Positions 8,516-17,423 of a stretch of 64,000 nt of DNA are shown here, piece by piece (the stretch's first letter is position 1; each line of letters opens with the position of its first letter). Under the pieces are notes generated by a model. It saw nothing but the letters and a program-made list of their open reading frames with translations. It had not been told where the DNA came from and ran no database searches. Made by a program: the position numbers and the translations under genes. This DNA is from Calothrix sp. PCC 7716 (GTDB lineage Bacteria; Cyanobacteriota; Cyanobacteriia; Cyanobacteriales; Nostocaceae). The stretch is from assembly GCF_019977735.1 (NCBI RefSeq), contig NZ_AP025018.1:5212580-5276579 (forward strand), written 5' to 3'.

Positions 8516-9889
8516 ATGGGCTTTTACCAATTTCCAAATGATTTTTGTTGGGGTGTTGCTACTGCTTCTTATCAAATTGAGGGTGCAACTGAGGAGGATG
8601 GGCGTAAGAAGAGTGTTTGGGATACTTTTAGCGCTACTCCTGGTAAGGTGATGAATGGTGATACTGGCGCAGTTGCTTGTGACCATTATCATCGGTATGA
8701 GGCTGATGTAGCGTTGATGGCTTCTTTGGGTGTGAAGCATTATCGGTTTAGTGTTGCTTGGCCACGAGTTATTCCTGATGGACGGGGACAGGTTAATGAG
8801 ACTGGGGTTGATTTTTATAAGCGTTTAGTTGATTGTTTGCTTAAATATGGGATTACGCCACATGTTACTTTGTTTCATTGGGATAGTCCCCAAGCTTTGG
8901 AAGATAAATATGGTTCTTGGCGCCATCGTCAAATGGCTTATGATTTTGCTGATTATGTGACGGCAGTGGTAACTAGGTTAGGTGATAAAGTTACTAACTG
9001 GATGACTATAAATGAAATTTCCTGTTTTACTCATATGGGTTACGATGTGGCGCAAGAACCACCTCATGCACCTGGTACGAGTGTAAGTAGTAAGAAAGAA
9101 GTATGGCAAACTTCGCATCACGCAATTCTTGCACATGGTTTAGCATGTCAAGCTATTCGTGCGTCAACTCCCGTACCTTGTAAAGTTGCGCTGGTTGATA
9201 ATATGAGTGTGACTGTGCCCATTAGCGAGTCTACAGCTAATATCGAAGCTGCAAAAAAAGCTTTACATACCTCAATGTCAAATGGTGGAATTATTTTTCC
9301 TGTACTAACAGGCGCCTATAGTTCCACAATGTTAGAAGAACTTGGTGAGATGGCGCCAGATATCAAAGGCGAAGATTTAGAAATAATTCATCAACCGCTT
9401 GATGCTATTGGGTTAAATATCTACACGGGTGGATATGTACGCGCGGCAGATAATAAGAATGGTTATGAATCTCTGTCCCTACCTCAAGGTTATCCACGAA
9501 TGTATATGCCTTGGTTGAATATTTTACCTGAAAGCATTTATTGGGGTGTTCGACATATTAGTGAAACGTTAGGACATCCCAGTTTACCTGTGTTTATTAC
9601 CGAAAATGGTTGTGCAGCACAAGATGAAGTTAATGCAGCAGGTGAAATTATTGATGTTGACCGCATTATGTATTTACGACAATATCTCAAAGCAGCACAT
9701 CGTGCGGTGAGTGAAGGGTACCCATTAAAAGGGTATTTTTTATGGAGTTTTATGGATAACTTTGAATGGGCTTGGGGTTATGGGCGCCGTTTTGGTATTA
9801 CATATATAGATTATGCTACACAAAAACGTATTCCCAAAGCCAGTTTTGATTGGTATAAAGAGTGTATTCGTCAAAACAGCGTAGTGTAG
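8516..9889 (+). CDS. Family 1 glycoside hydrolase (beta-glucosidase type)
   Basis: The 457-residue length and the order of motifs are those of complete GH1 enzymes. The N-terminal signature is FPNDFCWGVATASYQIEGA. The acid/base glutamate is Glu167 in TINEI, where most family members have TFNEP, and the nucleophile is Glu363 in FITENG. WSFMDNFEWAWGY forms the aglycone-side end of the site. These retaining enzymes release glucose or galactose from small beta-glycosides. No signal peptide is present, so it acts in the cytoplasm. The Ile-for-Phe and Ile-for-Pro changes beside the acid/base are notable but keep the Asn-Glu pair. It is divergent from the GFA gene. Confidence 0.9.
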   Translation: MGFYQFPNDFCWGVATASYQIEGATEEDGRKKSVWDTFSATPGKVMNGDTGAVACDHYHRYEADVALMASLGVKHYRFSVAWPRVIPDGRGQVNETGVDFYKRLVDCLLKYGITPHVTLFHWDSPQALEDKYGSWRHRQMAYDFADYVTAVVTRLGDKVTNWMTINEISCFTHMGYDVAQEPPHAPGTSVSSKKEVWQTSHHAILAHGLACQAIRASTPVPCKVALVDNMSVTVPISESTANIEAAKKALHTSMSNGGIIFPVLTGAYSSTMLEELGEMAPDIKGEDLEIIHQPLDAIGLNIYTGGYVRAADNKNGYESLSLPQGYPRMYMPWLNILPESIYWGVRHISETLGHPSLPVFITENGCAAQDEVNAAGEIIDVDRIMYLRQYLKAAHRAVSEGYPLKGYFLWSFMDNFEWAWGYGRRFGITYIDYATQKRIPKASFDWYKECIRQNSVV

Positions 9890-9915
9890 GCGCCAATAAT
9901 TTAATAAATTAACTT

Positions 9916-10602
9916 ATGAAATTAAACGAAGTAGTACCTTGGGGTAGAACGTTAGAAGAATACAAGCTAATGTTCAATCTATCTTTATCTGATTTGAACA
10001 CAAAAATTCTCGGATGCGGTGACGGGCCTGCTAGCTTCAACACCGAAATGACACAGCTAGGATATTCTGTTGTCTCTATTGACCCAATATATCAATTCTC
10101 TGCTGAAGAAATCAAACAGCGAGTACAAGAAATATATGAACCAGTAATTTCTCAAGTTAAACAAAATTCCAATCGTTTCGTTTGGAAAAACTTCTGTGAT
10201 GCTGATGAACTCGGTCAAGTTCGTCTTGCCACAATGGAAAAGTTTTTAACAGATTATGAAGTAGGTAAAGCAGCAGGACGTTATTTATACCAATCTTTAC
10301 CTAGTTTAGAACTAGCTGATAATCAATTTGAATTATGCTTATGCTCTCATTTACTTTTTTTGTACTCACAGCAGCTATCGCTGGATTTTCACATAGCTTC
10401 AATTTTTGAACTTTTAAGAATATCTCCTGAAATTCGCATTTTTCCTTTACTTAATCTTGATTGTCAAATATCACCTTATCTTGAACCAGTTATTCAGGAG
10501 TTATCGAGCAAAGGTACTAATGTCAAGCTTGAAACTGTAGCTTACGAGCTTCAAAAAGGTGGTAATCAAATGTTGAGAATTAGTCGAAAATCAAAATTAT
10601 AA
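9916..10602 (+). CDS. Class I SAM-dependent methyltransferase-like protein
   Basis: The 228-residue protein starts with KILGCGDGPASFNTEM, a glycine-rich motif I for S-adenosylmethionine, followed by YSVVSIDPIY, where the acidic residue would bind the ribose. FELCLCSHLLFLY matches motif IV positions. The C-terminal part is less typical. It follows the GH1 gene on the same strand after 26 bases and could be cotranscribed, although no functional link is obvious. The substrate cannot be told; methyltransferase family membership is likely from motif I, activity is inferred. Confidence 0.72.
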   Translation: MKLNEVVPWGRTLEEYKLMFNLSLSDLNTKILGCGDGPASFNTEMTQLGYSVVSIDPIYQFSAEEIKQRVQEIYEPVISQVKQNSNRFVWKNFCDADELGQVRLATMEKFLTDYEVGKAAGRYLYQSLPSLELADNQFELCLCSHLLFLYSQQLSLDFHIASIFELLRISPEIRIFPLLNLDCQISPYLEPVIQELSSKGTNVKLETVAYELQKGGNQMLRISRKSKL

Positions 10603-10630
10603 GTATTTTATCAAATGTCAAATTTTTCCC

Positions 10631-10966
10631 TTAAAAAAAGTGAAAAATAAACGGATAACGATATGGTATATTCTCGTTCTCAATTACTTTGACAATAGCA
10701 ATAATTGGCACTATCAAACTAAAAATACCAAGTAGTATTAAAAGAGGAATACCAATTAGTACAAAACTTAATAATCCAAAAACAAATGCCGCTATATAAA
10801 GATTAATATGAAGGTTTAAAGATTCCCTAGCGTTTTGTTTAACCACTGAGTCATCAGTAACAAAGAGTATAACGATAGGTATACCTACTGATATAAATAA
10901 AGAACTGAAAAATATGGCGCCGTGACATAGAGCAGATAAGAGCTTACGTTGAGCAATTGTTTCCAT
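10631..10966 (-). CDS. DUF4870 small membrane protein
   Basis: The 111-residue protein has three to four hydrophobic segments and matches DUF4870: an N-terminal ALCHGAIFFS helix, the conserved QNARESLNLHINLYI segment and a long C-terminal hydrophobic pair before a short PYRYPFIFHFF tail. The function of the family is unknown. A spaced AGGAGAAT lies before the ATG. It converges with the methyltransferase gene, leaving under 30 bases between stops. Confidence 0.83.
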   Translation of the reverse strand: METIAQRKLLSALCHGAIFFSSLFISVGIPIVILFVTDDSVVKQNARESLNLHINLYIAAFVFGLLSFVLIGIPLLILLGIFSLIVPIIAIVKVIENENIPYRYPFIFHFF

Positions 10967-11050
10967 ACAATAATTCTCCTATATGTAGTATTTTTTACTT
11001 CTTTATTTTAGCTTTATTGGTTGAGTTAGCTGCCAATCTATAGGAGATAT

Positions 11051-12676
11051 TTAGATTTGGTTGTTGGGTTGTGCTGTCGCTCCAACGCCACTCTCCTTAA
11101 CGGGGGAAACCCCCGCACGGAGGTGGCTCCCCAACCTACAGCTAATTAATGCTAGGATGCTTAGGATTGTTAGTAGGGGTGTTAACCAGTCACCCCAACG
11201 TGTGTATAAGGTTTGGGTTTGGCGCCTATAAATTGTTTCTGCGTGTGTTTCGTAGGTGTTGTGTCCAGATATCCATAGGGTTTTTCCGTGGGGATCGACG
11301 AATGCTGATAAACCTGTATTGGTTGCGCGCGCTGCCCATCTGTCGGTTTCTATTGCCCGCATTGTGTCTAATGCGTGATGCTGCATTTGCATTGCTTGAC
11401 TATATGGGTCGTTATTCGATGCGGTAATAATAAATTCTCCACCTGCATATGCTTGGCGCCTAAATTGTTCAGGAAAGGCAGATTCGTAACAAATGCCAGC
11501 AATTACACGTCCAAACGGTGTATCAAATATTTGATTTTTTGAACCTGGTACTTGTCGTGCTGTTACTGGTGATAGGCGCCTAATTAATTTACCAAGTATT
11601 TCTTCAAACGGTACATATTCGCCTAAAGGAACTAACTTAGACTTTTCAAAGTGACTATAAATATTACCCTCTTTTGTAAAGGTAAATAAACTATTTGCAT
11701 AGGTGTTAGAATTTGGACGTTCTGCAAAACCACCAATCCACGCAACAACTCCTTTTTGTTTCACTGCTGCAACTAAAGAGCTATCAAGTATATCGCGCGA
11801 AAAAAATGGTAATGCTCCTTCTGGAGTTAAGACTGCATCTACACCTTGGTCTACTAGTTTTAAATATCCAGTAGTGTAACCTTCGATGGCACGACGTAAT
11901 CCATAATAATCAAATTTAATGCGGTTGGGGATATTTCCTTGGACAATTCCTATTTTTATTGCTGCATCAGTTGGTTTAACTAACGGCTGATTGTATAAGT
12001 TAAAACCTATTAAATGTATAATGATAAATAAACTTAAAGGTATAAAATAATATTTATTATATTTGCTATTTTTTCTTGTTTTTATCCAGACTTCAGCTAT
12101 TAAGCCGTTGATAGCAACGATTGAAGCAGTAACAGCACTGGCGCCACTATATTGGCCCAAATGTAAAATTACTAAATTATGGGGACTTTGAGTGTACGAA
12201 AGTGAACTCCACCATAATGGACCATTAGTCCAAATATGTTCGAGAACACACCACAAAGTAGTACCTATAAGAACACGGAATATTGGGGTTAGAAAAGATG
12301 TTTCTAGTTTCTGACTAATCCAAAAAAAAGAAGTTGCCCAACTCATTGCAAGCAGTGTTCCCCAAAGCGTTACAAAAGTCCAGGCAAAAAGCGCAATAGC
12401 TATACTTGATAGCCAAGGAACTCCCATCCAAGTTAAAGGATGAAGTCCTGTTATCCATGAAAGTGTGGCGCCATAGTAACCTAAACCCCAGGCACCTGCT
12501 AGTTGTAGTCTAAATAATTTTGGTTTGTACGCACTCGTAAATATTAATACCCATAGTGGAGCTAGGGCAAACCAAGCTAAAAACCAAGCACCAAATGGTG
12601 CAACAGTTAACCCCATTAGTACTCCACTCAATAGGGTAATAATCAATGGTGAGTAAAAATTATTCGATTTACTCAT
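11051..12676 (-). CDS. lnt: Apolipoprotein N-acyltransferase
   Basis: Lnt adds the third acyl chain to the N-terminal cysteine of lipoproteins at the periplasmic face of the inner membrane. The 541-residue protein has about six N-terminal membrane helices and a nitrilase domain with the complete triad: Glu286 (LTPEGALP), Lys345 (FEKSKLVPLGEY) and Cys396 (GICYESAFP). A last membrane helix (about 500-517) follows. The final 20 or so residues are encoded by a hairpin-forming repeat (11087-11127) and are probably not part of the ancestral protein. It is followed upstream by gyrA on the same strand, about 80 bases away, separated by a short STRR remnant. Confidence 0.92.
   Translation of the reverse strand: MSKSNNFYSPLIITLLSGVLMGLTVAPFGAWFLAWFALAPLWVLIFTSAYKPKLFRLQLAGAWGLGYYGATLSWITGLHPLTWMGVPWLSSIAIALFAWTFVTLWGTLLAMSWATSFFWISQKLETSFLTPIFRVLIGTTLWCVLEHIWTNGPLWWSSLSYTQSPHNLVILHLGQYSGASAVTASIVAINGLIAEVWIKTRKNSKYNKYYFIPLSLFIIIHLIGFNLYNQPLVKPTDAAIKIGIVQGNIPNRIKFDYYGLRRAIEGYTTGYLKLVDQGVDAVLTPEGALPFFSRDILDSSLVAAVKQKGVVAWIGGFAERPNSNTYANSLFTFTKEGNIYSHFEKSKLVPLGEYVPFEEILGKLIRRLSPVTARQVPGSKNQIFDTPFGRVIAGICYESAFPEQFRRQAYAGGEFIITASNNDPYSQAMQMQHHALDTMRAIETDRWAARATNTGLSAFVDPHGKTLWISGHNTYETHAETIYRRQTQTLYTRWGDWLTPLLTILSILALISCRLGSHLRAGVSPVKESGVGATAQPNNQI
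11087..11127. repeat. Hairpin repeat inside the 3' end of lnt
   Basis: Outer arms GCCACTCTCC and GGAGGTGGC enclose an inner hairpin CGGGGGAAACCCCCG (11101-11115). The element is read in frame as the C-terminal tail of Lnt. It resembles mobile intergenic repeats of cyanobacteria. Confidence 0.65.
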
Positions 12677-12715
12677 AAATTTTTACTCACCTTCTTACTC
12701 TTGTATTAGATGGCT

Positions 12716-12738
12716 ACTCAGCACTCAGCACTTAGCAC
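12716..12738. repeat. STRR remnant (ACTCAGC heptamers)
   Basis: Three degenerate ACTCAGC-type heptamers sit between gyrA and lnt. Fuller versions of this element lie at 16121, 33981, 56838 and 63117. Confidence 0.7.
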
Positions 12739-12755
12739 GAGCGCACTATTATTTA

Positions 12756-15386
12756 CTACTCAACTTCAGTACCTTCAGCAACTTCAGCAACTTCAGTACC
12801 TTCAGCGTCGGGTGGGACAATTGCTACTCCAGTGATAGCATCGTCTTCATCGAGACGTTGAACACGCACACCTGTAGCTGAACGCGATTGAATCGAAATT
12901 GCATTTGTTGCCTGTCGAATAATGATACCGCGATTTGTTACCATCATAATTTCGTCGTCGTTATTGACGATGTGCAACGTTGCAAGTTGGTCTTTGGTTT
13001 TGCGGTTCTTAAATTTAGTCGCCATTAATCCTTGACCTGCACGGTTTTGCAGACGGAATTGAGCAACAGGAACACGCTTGCCATATCCTCCCATTGTAAT
13101 TACTAAGACCCAAGGTCCAACCGAAGCAGTTTCACTAACTTCTGTTGTTTCCTCAGTTTCGGTATCAACTTCGATATTATCTGCATTATCTGGCGCCTCA
13201 ATTTCTTCTGCCTCAACTTCACTAGCTGCGGCAAAAGTTTCGAGAATTGCGGCTGGTAAAATATCCATGCCAACAAGCTCATCACCTTTTTTGAGTTTCA
13301 TCGATTTAACACCGCGAGTTGCTCTACCCAAGGGACGAAGTTGGTCGTGGGTACATCGGAAGTGAATTGCCATTCCATGACGCGAACCCACAAGAATGCT
13401 ATCTTCTACTTTCGCACGACGTACCCAACGTAATTGATCCCCTTCTTCTAAGGAGATAGCAATTAAACCGTTGGAACGAATATTACTAAATGCTTCCAGT
13501 GCAGTTTTCTTGATATTTCCGCCTTTAGTAAGCATGACGAGATATTCTTCGCTGCTAAATTCATCGACTGGTACGATAGAAGTAATTTTTTCTTCTCTAG
13601 GAATTGGCAGCATTTGCACGATGGGAGTACCCCGACTGGTACGTGAACCAACAGGTATTTGGTACGCTCTCAAACAATACACAACACCTCTATCGCTGAA
13701 GAACAACACGCTGTCATGGTCGCAACAGGTGAGAAAATGCTCAACGGTATCGTCATCTTTGACTTTTGCAGCAGCTTTACCGCGCGTTGCTCGATGTTGC
13801 GCTTCAAAAGTGTTGACTGGCATCCGCTTGATATAACCTTGTTTGGTTAGCAAGATAATAGCTTTCTCGTTAGCGATTAAGTCTGTATCTCCTAAATCGC
13901 CTTCAGCATGAGTAATTAGTGTGCGACGTGGTGTTGCAAATCTTTCTCTTAAAGAAGTAACTTCACTCTCAATAATTTCGAGTATGCGCTCACGTTTTGC
14001 CAGAATATCTTGTAAATCAGCGATTTGAACTTGTAAATCTTCGTGTTCGTTACGAATTTTATCTGCTTCAAGTGCTGTTAACCGTCGCAATTGCATTTGC
14101 AAGATTGCGTCTGCTTGTCCTTCCGAAAGTCCATAAGTTGTAATTAATTCACCTTTGGCAGTTGGAGCGTCGGCAGCGTGACGAATTGTGGCAATAATTT
14201 GATCTAGATGTGACAGCGCAATTAGCAAACCTTGTAAAATATGGTCGCGTTCTTCGGCTTTTCGCAGCTCGTACCGGGTTCGACGAGTAATTGCTTCGAC
14301 GCGGAAATCGAGGAATACTTGTAAGAACTGTCGAATTGTCAGTATTTGTGGTTCGCCATTTACTAACGCCAACATATTGGCGCCGAAGTTCGCTTGTATA
14401 GGGGTTTGCTTATACAAGTTGTTGAGAACTACGCGGGGATAAGCATCGCGTTTGAGTTCAATAACAATCCGCATTCCGTCACGGTCACTTTCATCGCGAA
14501 TATCGGCGATTCCCTCAATCCTTTTATCGTTTACCAACTCGGCAATCTTTTCAATTAAAGCTGCTTTGTTGGTTTGATATGGTAACTCAGTGACAATTAT
14601 TGCTTCCCTATCTGGGCGCCCACGATGTTCGATTGTTTCAATATTCGCAACACCGCGCATCGTTATTGACCCGCGTCCAGTCATGTAGGCATCTCGAATT
14701 CCAGAAGTGCCGAGAATAGTGGCGCCTGTTGGGAAATCAGGGCCATGAATATATTGCATCAACTGGGCATTAGTAATTTCTGGGTTATGTATCATTGCCA
14801 CTAACCCATCAATCAATTCTCCCAAATTGTGCGGGGGAATATTTGTTGCCATCCCGACGGCAATACCCGACGAGCCATTTAGCAATAACTGTGGTATACG
14901 TGCTGGTAAAACCGTTGGTTCTTGCTGTGAACCATCGAAATTATTTGCAAAATCTACAGTTTCCGACTCGATATCTTGCAACAGTGCATTAGTGGTCAGC
15001 GCTTGCAAACGAGATTCGGTGTATCGCATTGCCGCTGGTGGGTCATTATCCACCGAACCGAAGTTACCATGTCCTTCGATTAAAGGTGAGCGCATCGAAA
15101 AATCCTGCGCCATCCGCACTAAGGCATCATATACTGCCGTATCGCCGTGTGGGTGATACTTACCCAATACTTCCCCAACTACACGCGCGCATTTACGAAA
15201 AGGTCGGTCGTGCGTTAAACCCAACTCATGCATAGCGTAGAGGATACGACGATGCACAGGTTTCAGACCATCCCTGGCATCTGGCAGCGCCCTACCCACG
15301 ATGACACTCATTGCATACTCCAGGTAAGACCTGGACATTTCATTCCGTAGGTCTGTTGGGATAATCCTCTCCTGAGAGAATGTCAT
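12756..15386 (-). CDS. gyrA: DNA gyrase subunit A
   Basis: GyrA is the DNA breakage-reunion subunit of gyrase and introduces negative supercoils with GyrB. The 876 residues match the usual length. The catalytic tyrosine is Tyr122 ([10 protein letters not shown]). The quinolone-determining positions are Thr83 and Asp87, in E. coli numbering as well. The C-terminal pinwheel is present, and the GyrA-box region reads [10 protein letters not shown], a diverged form of QRRGGKG. An acidic insertion (about residues 735-770, rich in Glu and Asp) interrupts the pinwheel, and the tail is a short [15 protein letters not shown] repeat also visible as a tandem repeat in the DNA. The start is supported by the conserved [20 protein letters not shown] terminus. 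Confidence 0.97.
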   Translation of the reverse strand: MTFSQERIIPTDLRNEMSRSYLEYAMSVIVGRALPDARDGLKPVHRRILYAMHELGLTHDRPFRKCARVVGEVLGKYHPHGDTAVYDALVRMAQDFSMRSPLIEGHGNFGSVDNDPPAAMRYTESRLQALTTNALLQDIESETVDFANNFDGSQQEPTVLPARIPQLLLNGSSGIAVGMATNIPPHNLGELIDGLVAMIHNPEITNAQLMQYIHGPDFPTGATILGTSGIRDAYMTGRGSITMRGVANIETIEHRGRPDREAIIVTELPYQTNKAALIEKIAELVNDKRIEGIADIRDESDRDGMRIVIELKRDAYPRVVLNNLYKQTPIQANFGANMLALVNGEPQILTIRQFLQVFLDFRVEAITRRTRYELRKAEERDHILQGLLIALSHLDQIIATIRHAADAPTAKGELITTYGLSEGQADAILQMQLRRLTALEADKIRNEHEDLQVQIADLQDILAKRERILEIIESEVTSLRERFATPRRTLITHAEGDLGDTDLIANEKAIILLTKQGYIKRMPVNTFEAQHRATRGKAAAKVKDDDTVEHFLTCCDHDSVLFFSDRGVVYCLRAYQIPVGSRTSRGTPIVQMLPIPREEKITSIVPVDEFSSEEYLVMLTKGGNIKKTALEAFSNIRSNGLIAISLEEGDQLRWVRRAKVEDSILVGSRHGMAIHFRCTHDQLRPLGRATRGVKSMKLKKGDELVGMDILPAAILETFAAASEVEAEEIEAPDNADNIEVDTETEETTEVSETASVGPWVLVITMGGYGKRVPVAQFRLQNRAGQGLMATKFKNRKTKDQLATLHIVNNDDEIMMVTNRGIIIRQATNAISIQSRSATGVRVQRLDEDDAITGVAIVPPDAEGTEVAEVAEGTEVE

Positions 15387-15901
15387 AGCCTAAATAACTC
15401 CAAAAATCGCTGTTAAGTGCCTTGATAGCCGGAAAAAAGCCAAATTATTCCAAAATTTTCTTGAATAATAGCTATACTTGTATACAATTCTATCATAGAA
15501 TGGCATTTTTATGCCGCTAGAGTACCTCATTCAAAGATAAAAAATACTGAGTTGAAAATTAAAAATTAAACACTTTTTTTCAGAATTGAGCCAAACTACA
15601 ATATAGCAAATTTTTTTCGATTATGCATATCTTTTGTTAATCTGACTTCATACAAAATTTAAATAACAATAATTATAAAGTTTGATGTTAATTTTGATGT
15701 TAATTTATGTGAATATAATATGGACTCATTAATTGGTATTAAATTAGGAAATATAAATATCAAGACAATTGAAATTTGAGTAAGAGGAACAATAATATAA
15801 CAGTATTTAAAAATAACAATAAACAAAATAAGCCCTAAGATAGTGTGCGTATAAGGATTACAGAAAATAAGATGTAAGCAAACTAGTTTTTGGTAAAAAT
15901 C
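15387..15901. other. AT-rich divergent promoter region upstream of gyrA
   Basis: About 515 bases between gyrA and a small gene on the other strand. It is very AT-rich with several T- and A-runs and has no GGCGCC site. A direct repeat, TTTGATGTTAATTT, is present around 15680-15710. No gene or known RNA is recognised. Confidence 0.55.
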
Positions 15902-16105
15902 ATGAGTGAAAAGAAAGCGTCTAAGAAAGAAGAAAATTCATCTGCCGAAAGTGGTTCAGAACAGCTACGTCCAGAATTATTAGATATGATTAAACATCCT
16001 CCAAGAATTGATGATGCAATGCGTGATTTACCCATCGAAGAGCGTGTAAGTAACCCAGCAATGGCACCTGAAATGCTTGACGACCGACCCCAAGACTTAG
16101 GATAA
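15902..16105 (+). CDS. Small acidic hypothetical protein
   Basis: The 67-residue hydrophilic protein starts MSEKKASKKEENSS and ends with LPIEERVSNPAMAPEMLDDRP. It has no cysteine, no membrane segment and looks largely disordered. A TTG at 15890 could extend it by four residues, but the ATG at 15902 is the natural choice. An STRR element follows after 15 bases. I do not recognise the family; the coherent codon structure and Pro/Glu-rich conserved-looking C-terminus make it a probable gene. Confidence 0.6.
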   Translation: MSEKKASKKEENSSAESGSEQLRPELLDMIKHPPRIDDAMRDLPIEERVSNPAMAPEMLDDRPQDLG

Positions 16106-16120
16106 GAGTTAAAAGTTGAA

Positions 16121-16223
16121 AGTGCTGAGTGCTGAGGAATGGAGTTAGGAGTTAGGAGTTAGGAACATTTACTCAGCACTCAGCACTCATTACTCAGCAC
16201 TCATTACTCAGCACTCATTACTC
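16121..16223. repeat. Composite STRR hairpin element
   Basis: The left arm has AGTGCTG heptamers, the middle has three GTTAGGA heptamers, and the right arm has ACTCAGC heptamers, the complement of the left arm. The arms can pair into a long hairpin with the GTTAGGA block in the loop. The right arm repeats a 14-base unit (ACTCAGCACTCATT) several times. Confidence 0.85.
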
Positions 16224-16268
16224 TCCGTTTTCCTTTAAAATTTCAAAATCGCTACTATTGCTCGTGCT

Positions 16269-17183
16269 ATGCTGCCAGTTATTTACTCTGACGAGTTTCT
16301 CGAACATAAGACTGGAAGGGGACATCCAGAAAGACCCGAACGTTTAAGTGCTATCACTGCTGCACTGCGGGAAGGTAATATCGCTTCCCAAATTGAATGG
16401 CGCCTGCCAACACCGACGAGTGGACGTTCTTTAGTACCATTAATCGAACAAACACACGACCCCAGTTATATTCAAAAAGTTCAAGAAATTTGTTCGGCTG
16501 GTGGCGATTGTATTGATTATGAAACAACTGTCTCGTCTCAAACCTATGATGTAGCACTATTGGCTGTAAGTGCCTGGTTGGATGGAGTTGATATTGTTTT
16601 AGAAACAGGTAAACCCGCATTTGTTTTAGCACGTCCACCTGGACACCATGCTGAACGCGAGACTGGAATGGGATTTTGCGTATTTTCTAACGCAGCAATT
16701 GCAGCAGCTTACGCTCTTGAGAAACCAGGTATTAATCGTGTTGCAATTCTTGACTGGGATGTTCATCACGGTAATGGGACTCAAGCAATAGTCGAAACGA
16801 ACCCAAACATAGTTTATTGTTCGCTACATCAATACCCGTGTTATCCCGGAACAGGAAGACATACAGAACGTGGATTTCACAATAATGTACTGAATTTACC
16901 TTTTCCGCCTGGTAGCGATATTAGCCTTTATAAGCCCGCATTTGAAAAAATGGTAGTTCCATTTTTATCTAATTTTGAGCCAGATTTACTCATTGTTAGT
17001 GCTGGGTATGACGCTAACGCTGATGACCCATTGGCAAATATTAACCTTCAACCACAAGACTACGGAGTGTTTACTGATTACTGTTTACAAATAACTCCTA
17101 AAATTTTGTTTGGTTTAGAGGGGGGTTACGATTTGTATACGCTTTCCCAGTCTGTAGTCGCAACAATTGAGAAGTGCTTGTAA
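16269..17183 (+). CDS. Histone deacetylase family protein (class II-like acetyl-hydrolase)
   Basis: The 304-residue protein is a single arginase/deacetylase-fold domain. Zinc ligands are Asp164 and His166 (DWDVHHGNG) and Asp248 (SAGYDANADDP). The catalytic pair is His126-His127 (RPPGHHAE), and Tyr287 (GGYDL) is the transition-state tyrosine, so all key residues are intact. Bacterial members remove acetyl groups from lysine side chains, polyamines or acetoin-pathway enzymes; the target here is unknown. It is monocistronic, between an STRR element and a tandem hairpin repeat. Confidence 0.92.
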   Translation: MLPVIYSDEFLEHKTGRGHPERPERLSAITAALREGNIASQIEWRLPTPTSGRSLVPLIEQTHDPSYIQKVQEICSAGGDCIDYETTVSSQTYDVALLAVSAWLDGVDIVLETGKPAFVLARPPGHHAERETGMGFCVFSNAAIAAAYALEKPGINRVAILDWDVHHGNGTQAIVETNPNIVYCSLHQYPCYPGTGRHTERGFHNNVLNLPFPPGSDISLYKPAFEKMVVPFLSNFEPDLLIVSAGYDANADDPLANINLQPQDYGVFTDYCLQITPKILFGLEGGYDLYTLSQSVVATIEKCL

Positions 17184-17225
17184 TAAATAGCGATTACTGT
17201 CATGAATTTTTAAATCTTGTGGGGT

Positions 17226-17359
17226 GGAGAGAACTTGCCAGGAGATTATTCTTCTGGCAAAGTTCGGAGAGAACTTGCCAGGAGATTATTCTTCTGGCAA
17301 AGTTCGGAGAGAACTTGCCAGGAGATTATTCTTCTGGCAAAGTTCGGAGAGAACTTGCC
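17226..17359. repeat. Three tandem 40-base hairpin units
   Basis: Three identical 40-base units (17226-17265, 17266-17305, 17306-17345) are followed by the first 14 bases of a fourth. Within each, GAACTTGCCAG pairs with CTGGCAAAGTTC (one bulged base) around a GAGATTATTCTT loop. The array is bounded by GGGTGG and CCACCC, which could pair as an outer stem. The units touch without spacers. Confidence 0.9.
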
Positions 17360-17374
17360 CACCCTGAAAATGAG

Positions 17375-17400
17375 ACGGGCAGGGATGCCCGTTCCACAAG
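17375..17400. repeat. Palindromic repeat, GGCAAGGATGCC family
   Basis: ACGGGCAGGGATGCCCGT plus the TCCACAAG tail, directly after the tandem hairpin array and just downstream of the amidase gene on the opposite strand. Confidence 0.8.
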
Positions 17401-17423
17401 ATGGTTAAGAATCATTTGCCAGT

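Noticed and set aside
17226-17359. Possible CRISPR array
   Set aside because: The units are contiguous with no variable spacers, and no cas genes are present.
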